Assembly: GCA_024305405.1 (NCBI GenBank)
Contig: JAKNDB010000087.1
Location: 4,838,501 to 4,902,500 of the forward strand
Direction: 5' to 3'
DNA: 64,000 bases
From: Dirofilaria immitis
Lineage: Eukaryota; Nematoda; Chromadorea; Rhabditida; Onchocercidae
The translations under genes and the position numbers were made by a program. The notes beneath the pieces were generated by a model. That model worked only from the letters and a program-made list of their open reading frames with translations, was not told the DNA's origin and made no database searches. Positions 1 to 12,800 of the stretch are shown piece after piece (within the stretch, counting starts at the first letter, position 1; the number at the start of each line of letters is the position of its first letter).

Positions 1-102
1 AATGTTGAACGATCTGCTGAATCTTTTTCGATCGAAAAATCTGATAAAGTTGATAAAGAACGTTGGACAAGCTGCCTCGGTGGGATGAGCTCTGGTGTTT
101 GA
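1..102 (+). CDS. C-terminal exon of an unidentified gene (partial, 5' end outside window)
   Basis: The window opens inside an open frame that reads 33 codons from base 1 (Asn-Val-Glu-Arg-Ser...) and stops at TGA 100-102, ending ...GGMSSGV. The segment is clearly richer in GC and in charged codons than the AT-rich DNA that follows, which is why I take it as the last exon of a plus-strand gene lying mostly to the left. It is too short for a family assignment, and no domain is visible. It could also be a chance open stretch; the codon texture favours coding. Confidence 0.45.
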   Translation, partial: NVERSAESFSIEKSDKVDKERWTSCLGGMSSGV

Positions 103-377
103 AATTTCTGGGAATTATTTGGAGCATCTGTGAACTAAAGTAGGGAGAGATTAGATCAGCTTATTATTTTTTTGTAAATATGATCTATTCTAATTATTTA
201 TTTATTATCTATTTGTAATTTGTTTTCAAATTTTACAAACTTAATTATTCAAATAATATAAATATCCTACCATTCTATCATTTATAACGATAGTAATAAT
301 TTCCGGATCATCTCGTAGCGTTTTTTTGAAAATTTTTGTTTAAGATTTCTAAAAATAGAAACGTTATATACAAGTGG

Positions 378-546
378 TATATTAACTGATGTCTTTATAA
401 ACTATTTGATTCATCTACGATACATATCATCAAGACCACTACCCCATTGTTTTCAAGATTTTTAAGTCATTACTTTCGGTTGTGAAGTAAAAAAAATGAT
501 AAATGTAGATAAATCAAATAATTTATAAAGACATCGGATAATATAT
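378..546. repeat. Foldback / MITE-like element with ~41-bp inverted arms
   Basis: Bases 378-418 and 505-546 are imperfect inverted copies: both contain the core GATGTCTTTATAAA followed by TATTTGAT and a variant of TTCATCTAC, read in opposite directions. About 86 bp separate the arms, so the whole unit is about 170 bp with no coding capacity. This is the shape of a miniature inverted-repeat transposable element or of a long RNA hairpin. I could not see a convincing target-site duplication. Confidence 0.6.
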
Positions 547-3500
547 TATTTGTTGCAATAAATCTCATCATTCATACAATTATCCTAGGAATGAATCCAA
601 AGAATGCTTTCACACCATCTTCCACATCTGCGTTTATTAAATAAAAATTTCAAATCGCTAATACCCTTTTGGAGACCAAAAATCTTACCTTGAAATGTAG
701 CCATTGAAGTGTCCTCAAAATCATTTTGGAAAGAAACCGAACTCGAGTTAAGCTGTGAATTTACTTTACCAATTAAATAAAATATAATGTAAAACCTCAG
801 CACTTTTTTGAGTACATTTTTCAATTTAATAACGTCAGAACAAATAAAAACTCGGGCAGCAGTGATATGGAAAATTATCTGTCTGAAGCCTAAATTGGGC
901 TTCATATCCAGACTTACTATAAATGATCTTGAGTACTGTTGAATATCCAAAATTATCGAATATATACTATTAAACAATTCATTTCATCAGTAAAAAAGTG
1001 GCTCTCAGCAGTTAGTAAAATATGGTGGTCAGAGAGAGTTTTCTGAGTGGAAAATTTCACTGCAACATGCTGAGTCACCATTTTTCGATTCTAAAAATAC
1101 TTCGATTTATTTCTAAATTTTATAGCAATAAATTAAACAATCCGGTTCAGTTTTATTATCAATGTTTCCCTCAAATCTGAGACCATTTGTGAAAAAAATA
1201 ACAAATAAGCACCACATTCAAGAAAGAATCTCAGAGGATTTATGCATGCGAGGATATGCTGTCACATATAAATCACTTTTGAAGGAATGACTCAGAAACA
1301 TTCTTTTTGAAGGCTGTTAAATGGCTGAATTTTTAAATGCAATAACGGTATCCTAGAAGGTTTTGTGGAACTTTTTAATATTTTAAAGAATATTGCTGTA
1401 TGTTTATGCAGAAAAGTTAAAACTTTTCTGTTTCATGGTCGAAATTCAAGATAGCGTAAGATAGACATGATCTGGTTATGTTCAACTTATTTAAAGAGTA
1501 TTGAAAATTTTAATTCAATAGTCGAAAATTCATAAAGAAATAAAAGACGTAAATATTTACACCAGCGGAATACAAAGTTTCTGTTGAAATTTTTTTAAAA
1601 TAAACGAATGAAAAGAAATTACTCGAAGATATTTTGTATTTCAAATAAATAAGATAATTCCAATTTCATTTAATATCTTTATTCTATGTTGCCATCAAAA
1701 TTCCTAAATGCACAAATGAAATTCCATTTCAGCTTGTGATAGTAAAGGGTAATAAAAGGATTTTGTAAATAAAAGTGAAATTAATATAGGAATGCATTAT
1801 ACAGGGATGAAATATAGAACAATATAAGTATCTAACAGATATCAGCAAAATTGAAATATTCTATTTTTGAAAAACGATTTCAAAACAAAAGTCCACAATA
1901 TTTTTTCTTCAGTTTCCATTTATGCTTTATATTTTTGAATTTGAAAGAATAAATTATATGAATTAACATATGGCTAGCTAGATTTCGCTTGGAAAAAGTC
2001 TAATAAAGACAAATATTGGGATTGAAATAGCCTAATTGTTTAATCTAATTTATTTCAAAAGTAAAAATTTTCGCGATACTTTCACAAAATAATATTTAAA
2101 CGAAATCCGAATCAGTAATGATTCATTGAATTCTCAAAGGATAAATGAATAGAAGAAATGCTATTCTTGAATAATAGTTCTGATCATTATATATCAAACT
2201 TTTCAGTCTTTCTATTTAATAGCATTCCATGGAATGTTGAGATAAATTTTAAATTTCGCGCGGAATATATCCACCATCAAATTAGTTAAGATAGAACAGG
2301 GATGGCAAATAGCAAAAGCGTGCTGTGCATTGATAGGATGATTCTATCGATTCCATCAATTAGTTTATATTTGTAAAGCATTGAAAAAGTCGGTCACTGT
2401 GATTTCATTAAGTGCCAATAAAAATTTATTGTACAATCAATATTCCTTTTGCTACAATAAAATGTCTATCTGATTTACTATTCCAACAAAATTCCAACTT
2501 TTCGAGTTATTTTAAAAATTAGGAAAAAGAGGAAGTCACTGATAATGATTAGAATATAGATTGCCATGAGACTGTGAAGGAATTGTAATAAGATTGTGAA
2601 ATCCTGATAAAGTGATGCTGAGATTGAAGACTAGAAAAATCACATTTTGACAACCATTTTCCGAGTTACTTTGGAGATTAAATCACAATCAAAAAGATGC
2701 TTTCTGGAAATAATCTCAAGAATATTGATATGTATTGCACAAACTATTCGTCAATCTCAAGAATGGTACTTCAATTTCAACCTTTATTGTCCTCACCTCT
2801 TAAAGACATGATAGTACTTAAGAATAAATTATTTACATACCAAGTTCACATTCATCATAATAGGTTATAATAACAACATGTGATGTTAGATGATGGAGAG
2901 ATGGAAAGGATTCTATAATAAAGTTGAAATAAAGTTTATGTACAGCGTTGTAATTCATATAATCATAAATTTGGAGAGATAGAAAATGAACCGGAAGTGA
3001 AACATTGTTGACATATTTCATCTTTCCAAAGAAAACGTTCTAATTTACTGTCATATTTCAATCCTTTCGTTCCATCTTCATCGACTAACTATTTTCAAAA
3101 CAAAAAAAAATGGAATAATCAATCGTAGCAGATATCTACTTTGTACAATTCGTAACGAATAATTACCACTTAATTGATAATATTTTTCATGTATTTCGTA
3201 TGATTAAAGTTTTTAAGACTTTTCTGTCTTTCACATCGTAATTCACTGCTATCTCATTAAATCATTATTACTTATTCTATTATTATATCTAAAAAATTGA
3301 AATGAATATATGATTAATCAATAACTAATTGATAGAACAGCAATAAGATCGTCTTGTTCAGCATAGCTTTCAATGTGACGTTTGATTTTATTGAAATGAA
3401 ATCATTGAATAAAAAATGGAATTAAGAATGATCACCTTGAAAAGAGCGTCCATAGCGTCGTCTATTGGAACATTTCGTACAGTTTATTGACTATACACTT

Positions 3501-5251
3501 CAATAATGAATTTCAAAGTAAAAAGTTAAAAGAAAAATAATCGAAATGATTCTAATCAGGCTGCGTTTGTAATGTCTAAACGAATGTTTTTTCTTTCTTA
3601 ACTTTTTACTTTGCTATTAACTGTTCCTAATTTAATTTTCTGTTGATTAATTCATTAAGAAGCTTAAAAAGTTTAAAAATAATATCAGATTCATTGTTAT
3701 TAGTATTGAAATTGTAGTCTTTAGACTACAATTTCTTCCCTTTGCCTAACTATAATAAGAAATGGAACTGAACAATATGCAAAATAGATGAATCGAATAC
3801 TTGACTCAAGGACACGAGAGCAGCCAAATCAATCACAAATAAAAATTTTGAAAAGGATGTAAAACCGAGCAAAGAAAATAAACAGAATTAGATAAATGAA
3901 GCGAATAATGACCGATTGTAATGATCGTTACGAGGGAAAGAAGTAGTGCTGCAATAAAGTATGACCATTATATCTAAAAGATTTTCTTTGAAATGCCAAC
4001 TAACTGAAATAGAAATGAAGTCATTACTGTAAATGGGAAGCGAGAGAAAGAGAGAGACTTAACTGAAAGTTTTTGCAAGAAGAAAATCAATATCACATTG
4101 TTTCGGTGTATTCAATGATTGCTGTTGTGAGGTATAGTATCCTTAGAATCCCAGCAATTCTTAATGAAGAAATTATTTGTGAGAAGCACTAATGAAGTCC
4201 ATTACAAGTCAATTTACAAGAATCTTTCTTGTTTGGTATAGTGTCTCTGAATCATCATCATTCTAATTTGTCTTAGAAACTCAGCGAATAATGGTTAGAT
4301 AAAATTAATAAATGAATCGTAGAGAAGGAGAGAGAAAAGAACGAAGGATGTGGAGTTTCAACAAGTGCTGCGAAGACAAAAATAATGCAGAATGAAAGAT
4401 CGGCAAACTGTAGGCATTTTGGGCGATAATGTTATAATAGATAGAAGATCTAATGCGTTATTATTTTCCCGCCTTTCAATTTTATGTCCATTGAATCACA
4501 AGAACATTATCCGTACCATAATTACTATTCGATAGTCATAATGATACTTTGTAGCGTATTTCATATTTCAATTCTTCAATTCAATTTCAAATAAAAACCT
4601 GATGTGCGTTTCAGGATTACTTCATACTGTTGTTGTTGCAATTTTTGAATAATTATGCAGTTAAATGTTCGAAGTTAAAACTATTTAAACTGATATTGAG
4701 CAGATTCAACTGCTTATCATACCATTATATTGAATTCTTTGTAATAAGCTAATGTGTTGAGAAGTTTTTTCACCCAGCAATTAAGAGTAGTAGTTCTTAT
4801 TTATTTGATGCATATATGAAATTTGAAATATTTATCTACCTTATATTGTAATGCTAAAATAGTAAAATTATAACTATTTTTACTTTGACAATGAAATTTA
4901 AATATTGCAATCTTAACAAAGAAATTATGTTAAGTAAAACTATTGCAAAACTGGTCTACAAGGATCTCAACTGATAGAATGATTTTATGTGAATGTGATA
5001 TTCTAACATTTTAATCAAATAAAAATTAAATAATCCGGTTTGGCATTTATGGTCCAAGAAAAATTGATGTGATTAAGATTAAGTGATGACAAGTTTACCT
5101 TCATTTTTACTTTTGTGATTTGCATTTTATAAAAAATAAATACGAATAAAAATATCCTAAATTAAGTTCATGCTTAAAAAAACAGTGGAACTGGAAATAT
5201 GCTAAATGAAAAAATTGATGACGCATTTTTTGGTTCATCAAATGTATTCTC

Positions 5252-5260
5252 TGTGTGTGT

Positions 5261-5299
<39 letters not shown>
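5252..5299. repeat. (GT)n microsatellite
   Basis: About 24 dinucleotide units of TG/GT, interrupted once by a C at 5265. A simple-sequence repeat with no associated gene. Confidence 0.95.
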
Positions 5300-8200
5300 G
5301 AAGGATTCTTGTCTTCTCTTTCATAATATTAATATAATCTGCAAGGCGGGTTTCTAATGAAAAAATTCTTTAATTTGGATTTTCGGTTTGCTTTTCATCG
5401 GTATATGTATATGTTCATTTATATTCCACAAATTGATGTCGAATTTGACGAGAAAAAGTATTACATTCTTAAAGTTTTGTTAATGACCAAAATTTCTCGG
5501 ACATTTGAATTAACTTTCATCTTTCTTTCTTTTTTTCGCTCTATTCGGAAACGAAAGAAACTGGAAATTTTGAATATTCGTAAAAATATGCATGAAAAAA
5601 ATTCAAACTCATCATCCTTTGATGAAAGACAAATTATTTTATTCACAGATAAGTTGCTTCATTTCTACATGGGTCAAAATTCGAGAAATGTGATTATTAT
5701 TTTAACTTAATGACGAAATACAAAATTTATAAGTATAATTTCGAATACTGAAGTGCCTGTCAGAATAACCGAAATATTTTATTATCCTAAATATATCGAA
5801 ATGTTCGAGATATTTTTGTTAATTCTATAAATATGCCGGAAATATCAAACTAATATGATATGGATTTTGCAAAACTATAAACATTTGTAATTAACAATTA
5901 CACTATACCTTCGCTATCTTCAACTATGATATTTTAATTTTGATTTTACTTCAATAATTTTTGATTGTCTTAATTATCGAATTGCTTATATTGTCTCGAT
6001 AAATTCCAATGAAATAAATTCTGTATTCCCTGACGCAACTAATAGTCAATCTGACAATTCATTATCGTTACAATAAATAGCGATAACTCAAATTAACAAT
6101 TCAATTCACTCAAGGAGAAACTTCTCTATTATCAAATTCAAGTAATCAAAGAGGAAAACTCTCTAATCTTCCGCTAGGCACAATCCTTACAAACCTAATC
6201 AAATCAGATCAGTGCAAGACCATTTCATATGCAGTCCCGGAATAATTTGCTGTTACGTGGATATTAACCGCTGCTGTACGCAAATAATCATCATTCTAAA
6301 TGCAATCCTTTAACTGTAAACAAAAATTGTACAGTTGTAGATAGTCAAATCATCCTTTAAATAAAAGCTTTATTATGTATTCAGATTAGGATGATTATTT
6401 TAAATTAGGAAAAGGCTTTTATAGAGAGCAAAGCTGCTAAGCCTGAAATAATCGATGAATATTGCTTATATTGAATAATATTCAATGAAAACTTATTGAA
6501 AGAAATCTAAAAAATGATTGTAACGAGATGGGAAAGAATCGAATATAAGAATCAGAGATAGATTCAATTTTAATAGCTGTTATGTTGTTCGACCTTTTTC
6601 ACCAAAACCGATAATATCGCATTGAAAGATCGGCAATCTTGGCAGTGCGCAAATAGGTATTTCTCCAATCGAAATCCATTATCGTCCTTGAGCAAGTCGG
6701 TAGCGATGTGGTTGAAGAAAAGAAGATATCGTTTTCAAGAAATATTTCCAATTTATGACTATCTGTAGAAATGTATGCACTGTCAATGTTTTCCTCAAAT
6801 GACGGTCATTTGATGCAGCGTCAAAGAAGGTTATGACCGTATTAAATTCAATCAGATAGAAGGAGTGATTCTCGATAATCTTTTAGTAATGGTAATGGAA
6901 AACATAAAAGTATGATTTGATCGAATTCATGGTTTAATAGAAATTCATTCAAGCTAATCACATTTCTTATCATATATTTCTTATCGTTATAGTTAATCAC
7001 ATTTCTTATCGTTATAGTTATTTGCACAAAACAACTTCTAAAATTCTTTTGAGTATACTAGATGAAATAGTCTGCGATCCGTGAAATGGATAGTATCTGC
7101 TAACATCATTGCATGGATCGAATAGTTTTGTTGTTTTGCATAATTTTTAAGTAAAATAATGAGTACTAGCAATTTCCCAATGATTGTACTCACAAAGCCA
7201 CGAGTTGAAGTATATGCTTGCTTGAGCAACCAAATAGTAAAATCCTCTATTGGAACAAAAATACAAGGAATATTTGTTCATAAATATCACAATTAATTAT
7301 TTCTTTACACTTAATTATCATCTGTTAAGTTACTTGCATGTAACTTTGAATACTTCAAGAATTGTATTTCTCTCTTTATAGAAGTGACCATGAAATCAAA
7401 TTTCAACATAGTTACAGACTTCAAAAATATGCATAAAGTCTATGGTTTAGAATTTAGAAATTTATATCTAGATTTCTTCATGTTACTTCATTTTTTCTTC
7501 ACGTCATTAAAAATTCATTATGCACAGAATTTTAGTATATTTTATATTTACTATGAGCAGCAACCCAACTTTTGAATACAATGCATTAGGTAAAAGATGT
7601 TGATAATAGAATATTTTAAAATGATATGGTGATCAGCCTTCCTTTGTTGATCAAATCCTCCATTCAAATATTTTCGATGCTATATAATTACAGTGACATT
7701 TATGTTGCATGTAATACAACCTACTTTATGACAAATTCAGCGTCTGAATAGAAGTACAACTATCAGAACAGGAAGCTAGCTTTTTAATAAACCCATTAAC
7801 GCAAAATATACATTCGAAATTAATTTAATTTAGAAAAATGAATTTCATTTACAAAACATTCTTACGCATATTTTAACAATAGTTGACTGCGCTGTCACAA
7901 ATTATCATTATTCATAAAGACTTCTAAAAAAGCGTTGTTTATGCGGAAAAACGTATACATTCTCGTTTTGGATTCATTCGATATCACATACAGAGGAAAG
8001 ATGGAAACAGAATAGCTTTTCATAGTTTAACAGTTTTTTTTTAGCTTTTTCTGCTGGAAAAATTGCCGCTGTCAAATATTATTTTCAAAAAGAAAAATAT
8101 TTTTGCAATGGAATGCAAAAAATAAAATGTAACTTCTACCGATTCCATTTTTTCGTAATAGCAATTCTGCTGAACTCGTCCTAATCGTTGCTTCAATTTA

Positions 8201-9817
8201 CTTAAATTCACACTATCACTTGCTGAAATATGATTTATATTATAAAATCTTAAATTTATCATCTTTCTCAAAGATCAACTTTCTTGCTTGATCCGAAGAA
8301 TTTAGAGTAATATCAGGAATCATTTTAAATATTGTTCATTGAATTATTTGAATTTATTCTTTTAGAATGAAAAAATAGTTATTATTATGTCGCGACTTCT
8401 GAAAATCAAAAACACTACTCGAATGAGAAATATTTATTTCTTTTTTCAAGTTTGCTTATAAGTTCTGAATGTTTGAATAATTGTTCTTGCGATCGACATA
8501 TCTTAAAGTATGTAATTAGGCATTTGCAAATATTTTACGAAATGTAAAAATGTTTTTTCATTTGCAGTGCAATTCTTCCATTGGTAAATATAATAATTCT
8601 TAAATCATTTCCAGAATCTAAAATATTACAATTATTGACTTAAAATGGGTAAGTTAAAAAATGAAGTAAAGAAGAATGAAATTTCACGATAAGATAACTT
8701 CAATACATGAGAAAAAACAAAAGTATTTGAATGCGATAAAGAAAGGTAATAATTTATAGTGGGTAAAGAAAAAAACTGAAAGTTCTTAAAAAATATTGAG
8801 TTGCTAATACCTAATTTGTGAAAATGAAGTATTCTTAATTCAAATTTAATTGAAAGATTGCCATACATCGTTCCCTCAAACGTAGAGCAATATGGAATGA
8901 ATATAAGCAAAATTGAAACATTTATTCATTTTGTGGAGGGATTTTCTTTTTGTTTGAAGAATGAAAATTTAACATCCTTAATGCAATCATTGTGACTCAG
9001 AGAGCTAGCAAATTATCACTCGATTATACGCACTGCTGGAGAAATAACAATTGGAGTTTTCTGAAGATATAACAGGTTTATTTGGGACAGCATTCATCCC
9101 AAAGTACCAGTTGCTTTGTGTATTGATGGAGATTTCTGCTCATACAGTTAACGTTAAAACGTTACGTAGCATCGGTTCAGATTATTAACAAGGATAAATG
9201 AAAAACTCTTCACACATATATTTCGTTTTAAACTTCCTCATCATTAATGAGACTATTTTCTTGATGTCAGTGAGATATAATCCAATGCAAACTATTTTCG
9301 AATCGGTCTATTCTGATTCATTTCGTCTTGCAAACTTATAGTTTAATCATAGATTTGTATTAAAAGAATACGAATATTAATGCAATGGTTAACTTAATTT
9401 TCTTAAAATATGCACATAAATTTCATTATTTTAGAAAAAAATTGATTATATCTTCTTATTTTATTTCTGGCTTTTTAAGAAACTAAAATAGCTTGAAACA
9501 ACTAAATTGTGAATAAGAGTTTGCTCTCAAAATTGGATTGCAATTTAAATACCTGTCAAAAACAGATATGCGACGAGAGCATATTTAATTTGCTGACGAC
9601 AATGCAATGCAAATGCAGTTTCTTTTGATTTTTTCATGACGTCTTCTTTTCCATATTCAATTAAGTCAAGAAAAGATTGGTGGATTTTATAAATTGAAAG
9701 CAGCATACATGAATTTATTCGTTCTTATATTCAACTAATCGTCTTCTTGTTCTAACAATTATTGATCCTTTGTTTAGCTAATTATTCAGAAACTAGTGAA
9801 AATATTCAGATTCATAA

Positions 9818-12800
9818 ATGGAAGCTAAGATGTGGTCATCGAAAAGTAAGTTATATAATTATCTACTAAATCGTATTTAAAATTTTTATTAGTGCATGAA
9901 TTGAATGGTTTTACATGTGAGTCCTTCTTAATTTCATTCTAGAAACGGGAGGTATGAGTAGTACCGAATTCCGGAAATATGGCAAAGAAATAATAGACTA
10001 TATCGCGGATTATATTGAAAATATACAAAAGAGACGTGTAGTGCCAGCTATCGAGCCCGGATATCTACGAGATCTGTTACCTGATATGGCACCTCAAAAT
10101 GCAGAATCATTCAATGATGTTATTAATGATTTCGACAGATATATTATGCCCGGGGTAAAATTAAAATAATATTGCTCATGACACTTGAAGATATCCTACG
10201 ACAAAATATAAAACCAGAATTCATTGGAAAAATAATAAGACTGTGTATGTACGAGTAAGATATGAGACTTTTTAAAAATGACATGAATTAATAGACTGGC
10301 TTGAACATGTTGACAGAAAAAATCCGAAATATTTGTAGATACCAAGTTTAAATGTTTTTTTGATAAGTTATAAATTAAAATTTATACCGTTAAGCTAGAA
10401 AGAACAAAAATCTTCATTTCCAAGAAATCTCCATGTTATTTTCAGATTACCCACTGGCAGCATCCTCGATTTCATGCCTATTTCCCGGCTGGAAATGCTT
10501 TTCCGAATATTCTGGCTGATATGATTTCAGATGCTATTGGTGCAGTTGGCTTTTCTTGGGTTAGTATTATTTCTGAAGAATTTAATTTTGCTATAAAATG
10601 AAGAAAAAATCGATCTTGTTATGCAATTAATATTTCTAGGCCGCATGTCCTGCAATGACTGAATTAGAAATAATTATGCTGGATTGGCTTGGTCGAATGA
10701 TTGGTCTTCCAGATGCTTTTTGCCATTCACCGAAAATGGAAAAGGTGGCGGTGTTATTCAGGTAATCATATCTTGAAGGATATTATTGTATCAGTTAAAA
10801 GTGATTTTTATATATAAAAATAGAAAGTGATTCATATTACAACTCTTGAACAACAATTTAACCAGTATTTTAATTTTCTAATATCTTCGGATTTTAAAAT
10901 TGCTATTTTCAAGCTAATCTTCTTAAATCAGTTCATTGCGTTTCAGGGTTCTGCAAGTGAATGTAATTTTGTTTCGCTATTAGCAGCACGATTTGAAGTG
11001 CTCAAAGAGCTTAAACAACGTTTTCCATTTGTTGAAGAAGGACTATTGCTGTCAAAATTAGTCGCATATTGTTCTAAAGAAGTAATTGATGCATTTCCTT
11101 TTAGGAAACAAAACATTTTAGTTAGTCAATTTAACTAAGTTTATGATAATGAGAATTAATGAACAGCTAAATAAAAATTGATGTTTAATATAATAATTTA
11201 GGAAATCAATGAAATAATTTCCAGGCTCATTCATCAGTCGAGAAGGCTTGCATGATCGGCATGGTTAAATTGAAGATTTTGGACACTGATGCAAAGTTTC
11301 GTTTACGTGGTGAAACATTACGTCTGGCAATAGAGGTGCTGCTCTTTAAAAAACCGCACTTAGAAATTGTTGTATCATAACTCTGTCATTTATTCGCATA
11401 TTTTATGTTTCAATAATTTACTAATGGAATTCTTGATTTATGATAGAACGAAGTTAAACTTGAAGGTTTTCTTGATTTCTTGGCTTATTTAATTAATTGC
11501 ATCGAATTTGTATTACTTTGTGATAATCTTGAACATTTCAGGAAGATCGTAATCTTGGCTTAATACCGTTTTTTGTTTCCACTACTCTTGGCACCACATC
11601 CTGCTGCTCCTTTGACGTCCTCTCAGAAATTGGACCCGTTTGTCAAGAAAATGATTTATGGCTACATGTAGATGGAGCGTATGGAGGAAGTGCGATGATT
11701 TGCCCAGAATTCCGACCGCTAATGGAAGGGATCGAATGTGCGATGAGTTTCAACACCAATCCAAATAAATTCATGCTCGTCAATTTTGATTGTTCTACAA
11801 TGTGGTAATTTTATTGTAATACCGAACAGAACAAATCATTTGAATTTTTACCACAAAATATTTGTTTTCATAGATAAAAATTTTTTTTTTTGCCTGGCAA
11901 CGAACGACTCCTTAGCTTGAAATTAAGGAAGAAGTTGTTATATATATCGACGGGATAAAATTACATTATGGACTTAAATAAATTTACCGAAAAGCAAAAA
12001 TCTAATTCAAAGTGCCCAAATGAAAATGTTGGGAGTTGGGCGTCAGGTTTTCATGCCCGAGCATTTATTAAAAGTGATGCTAGAAGATGAATCAGGTTTA
12101 GTCCAGGATTTGATAGGCGCTTATGGTGGAAATATGCAGATTATTTCCGATGCTGTAGATGGTGCAATAAAAAGCTTCCAGTAATTGAAGGTCCAGGAAG
12201 TAGTAGCCTCCAATTTTCAAGAGAAGATAGAAAGTATAATTCTTTGGAGATTTCAAAGTATCATTTTGATTCAATTTCTATTATTTTTAAAATATTACTA
12301 CTGTTTACTAGATATTCCTCCATTGTTTTTAGGGTAAAAGACCGCTACAAGCTAACCCAAGCTCTAGTTGTTGATCCTCTATACTTGCAACACAGTTGGA
12401 CAGGTATTCATTTTTTCTTGACAAAATTTAGAATTTCAATATCTTTCAAAAATTAATTTTTATGAAATTTCTTTTCATCAACTTATCATTTCTTAAAAAA
12501 TTTTGTTATTTTCTTTAACAGAAATATTGAATTTTCAATTCTCTTCTGTTCAAGACTTTGTTATTTTTCACATTCTTTTTCATATTGTTTAGAAGCCATG
12601 TTTAGACAAGGCAATAGATTATCGTCATTGGAGTATACCACTTAGTCGTCGTTTTCGCTCATTAAAACTGTGGTTTGTAATACGAATTTACGGTGTCGAA
12701 GGACTGCAAAATTATATTCGCAGAGTTTGAATTTTTTCATACTCAGAATTTAACTATCCAAATAATTAATATGCTTGAAATTATTTGACGTAACATCGTT

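Larger units (their letters stand above)
103..9817. other. Gene-poor intergenic stretch
   Basis: About 9.7 kb without a supported gene. The open frames here are short, AT-rich and lack splice-compatible neighbours with conserved residues. It contains a foldback element (378-546), a GT microsatellite (5252-5299) and a small direct repeat near 6975-7020 in which a block of about 20 bases ending TTATCGTTATAGTTA occurs twice. The longest open frame, 130 codons on the minus strand at 585-977, shows no recognisable motif and is not called. Confidence 0.6.

Noticed and set aside
585..977. 130-codon minus-strand open frame
   Set aside because: The longest frame in the left 9 kb, but composition is AT-driven, no domain or splice partner is visible, and length alone is not enough in such DNA.
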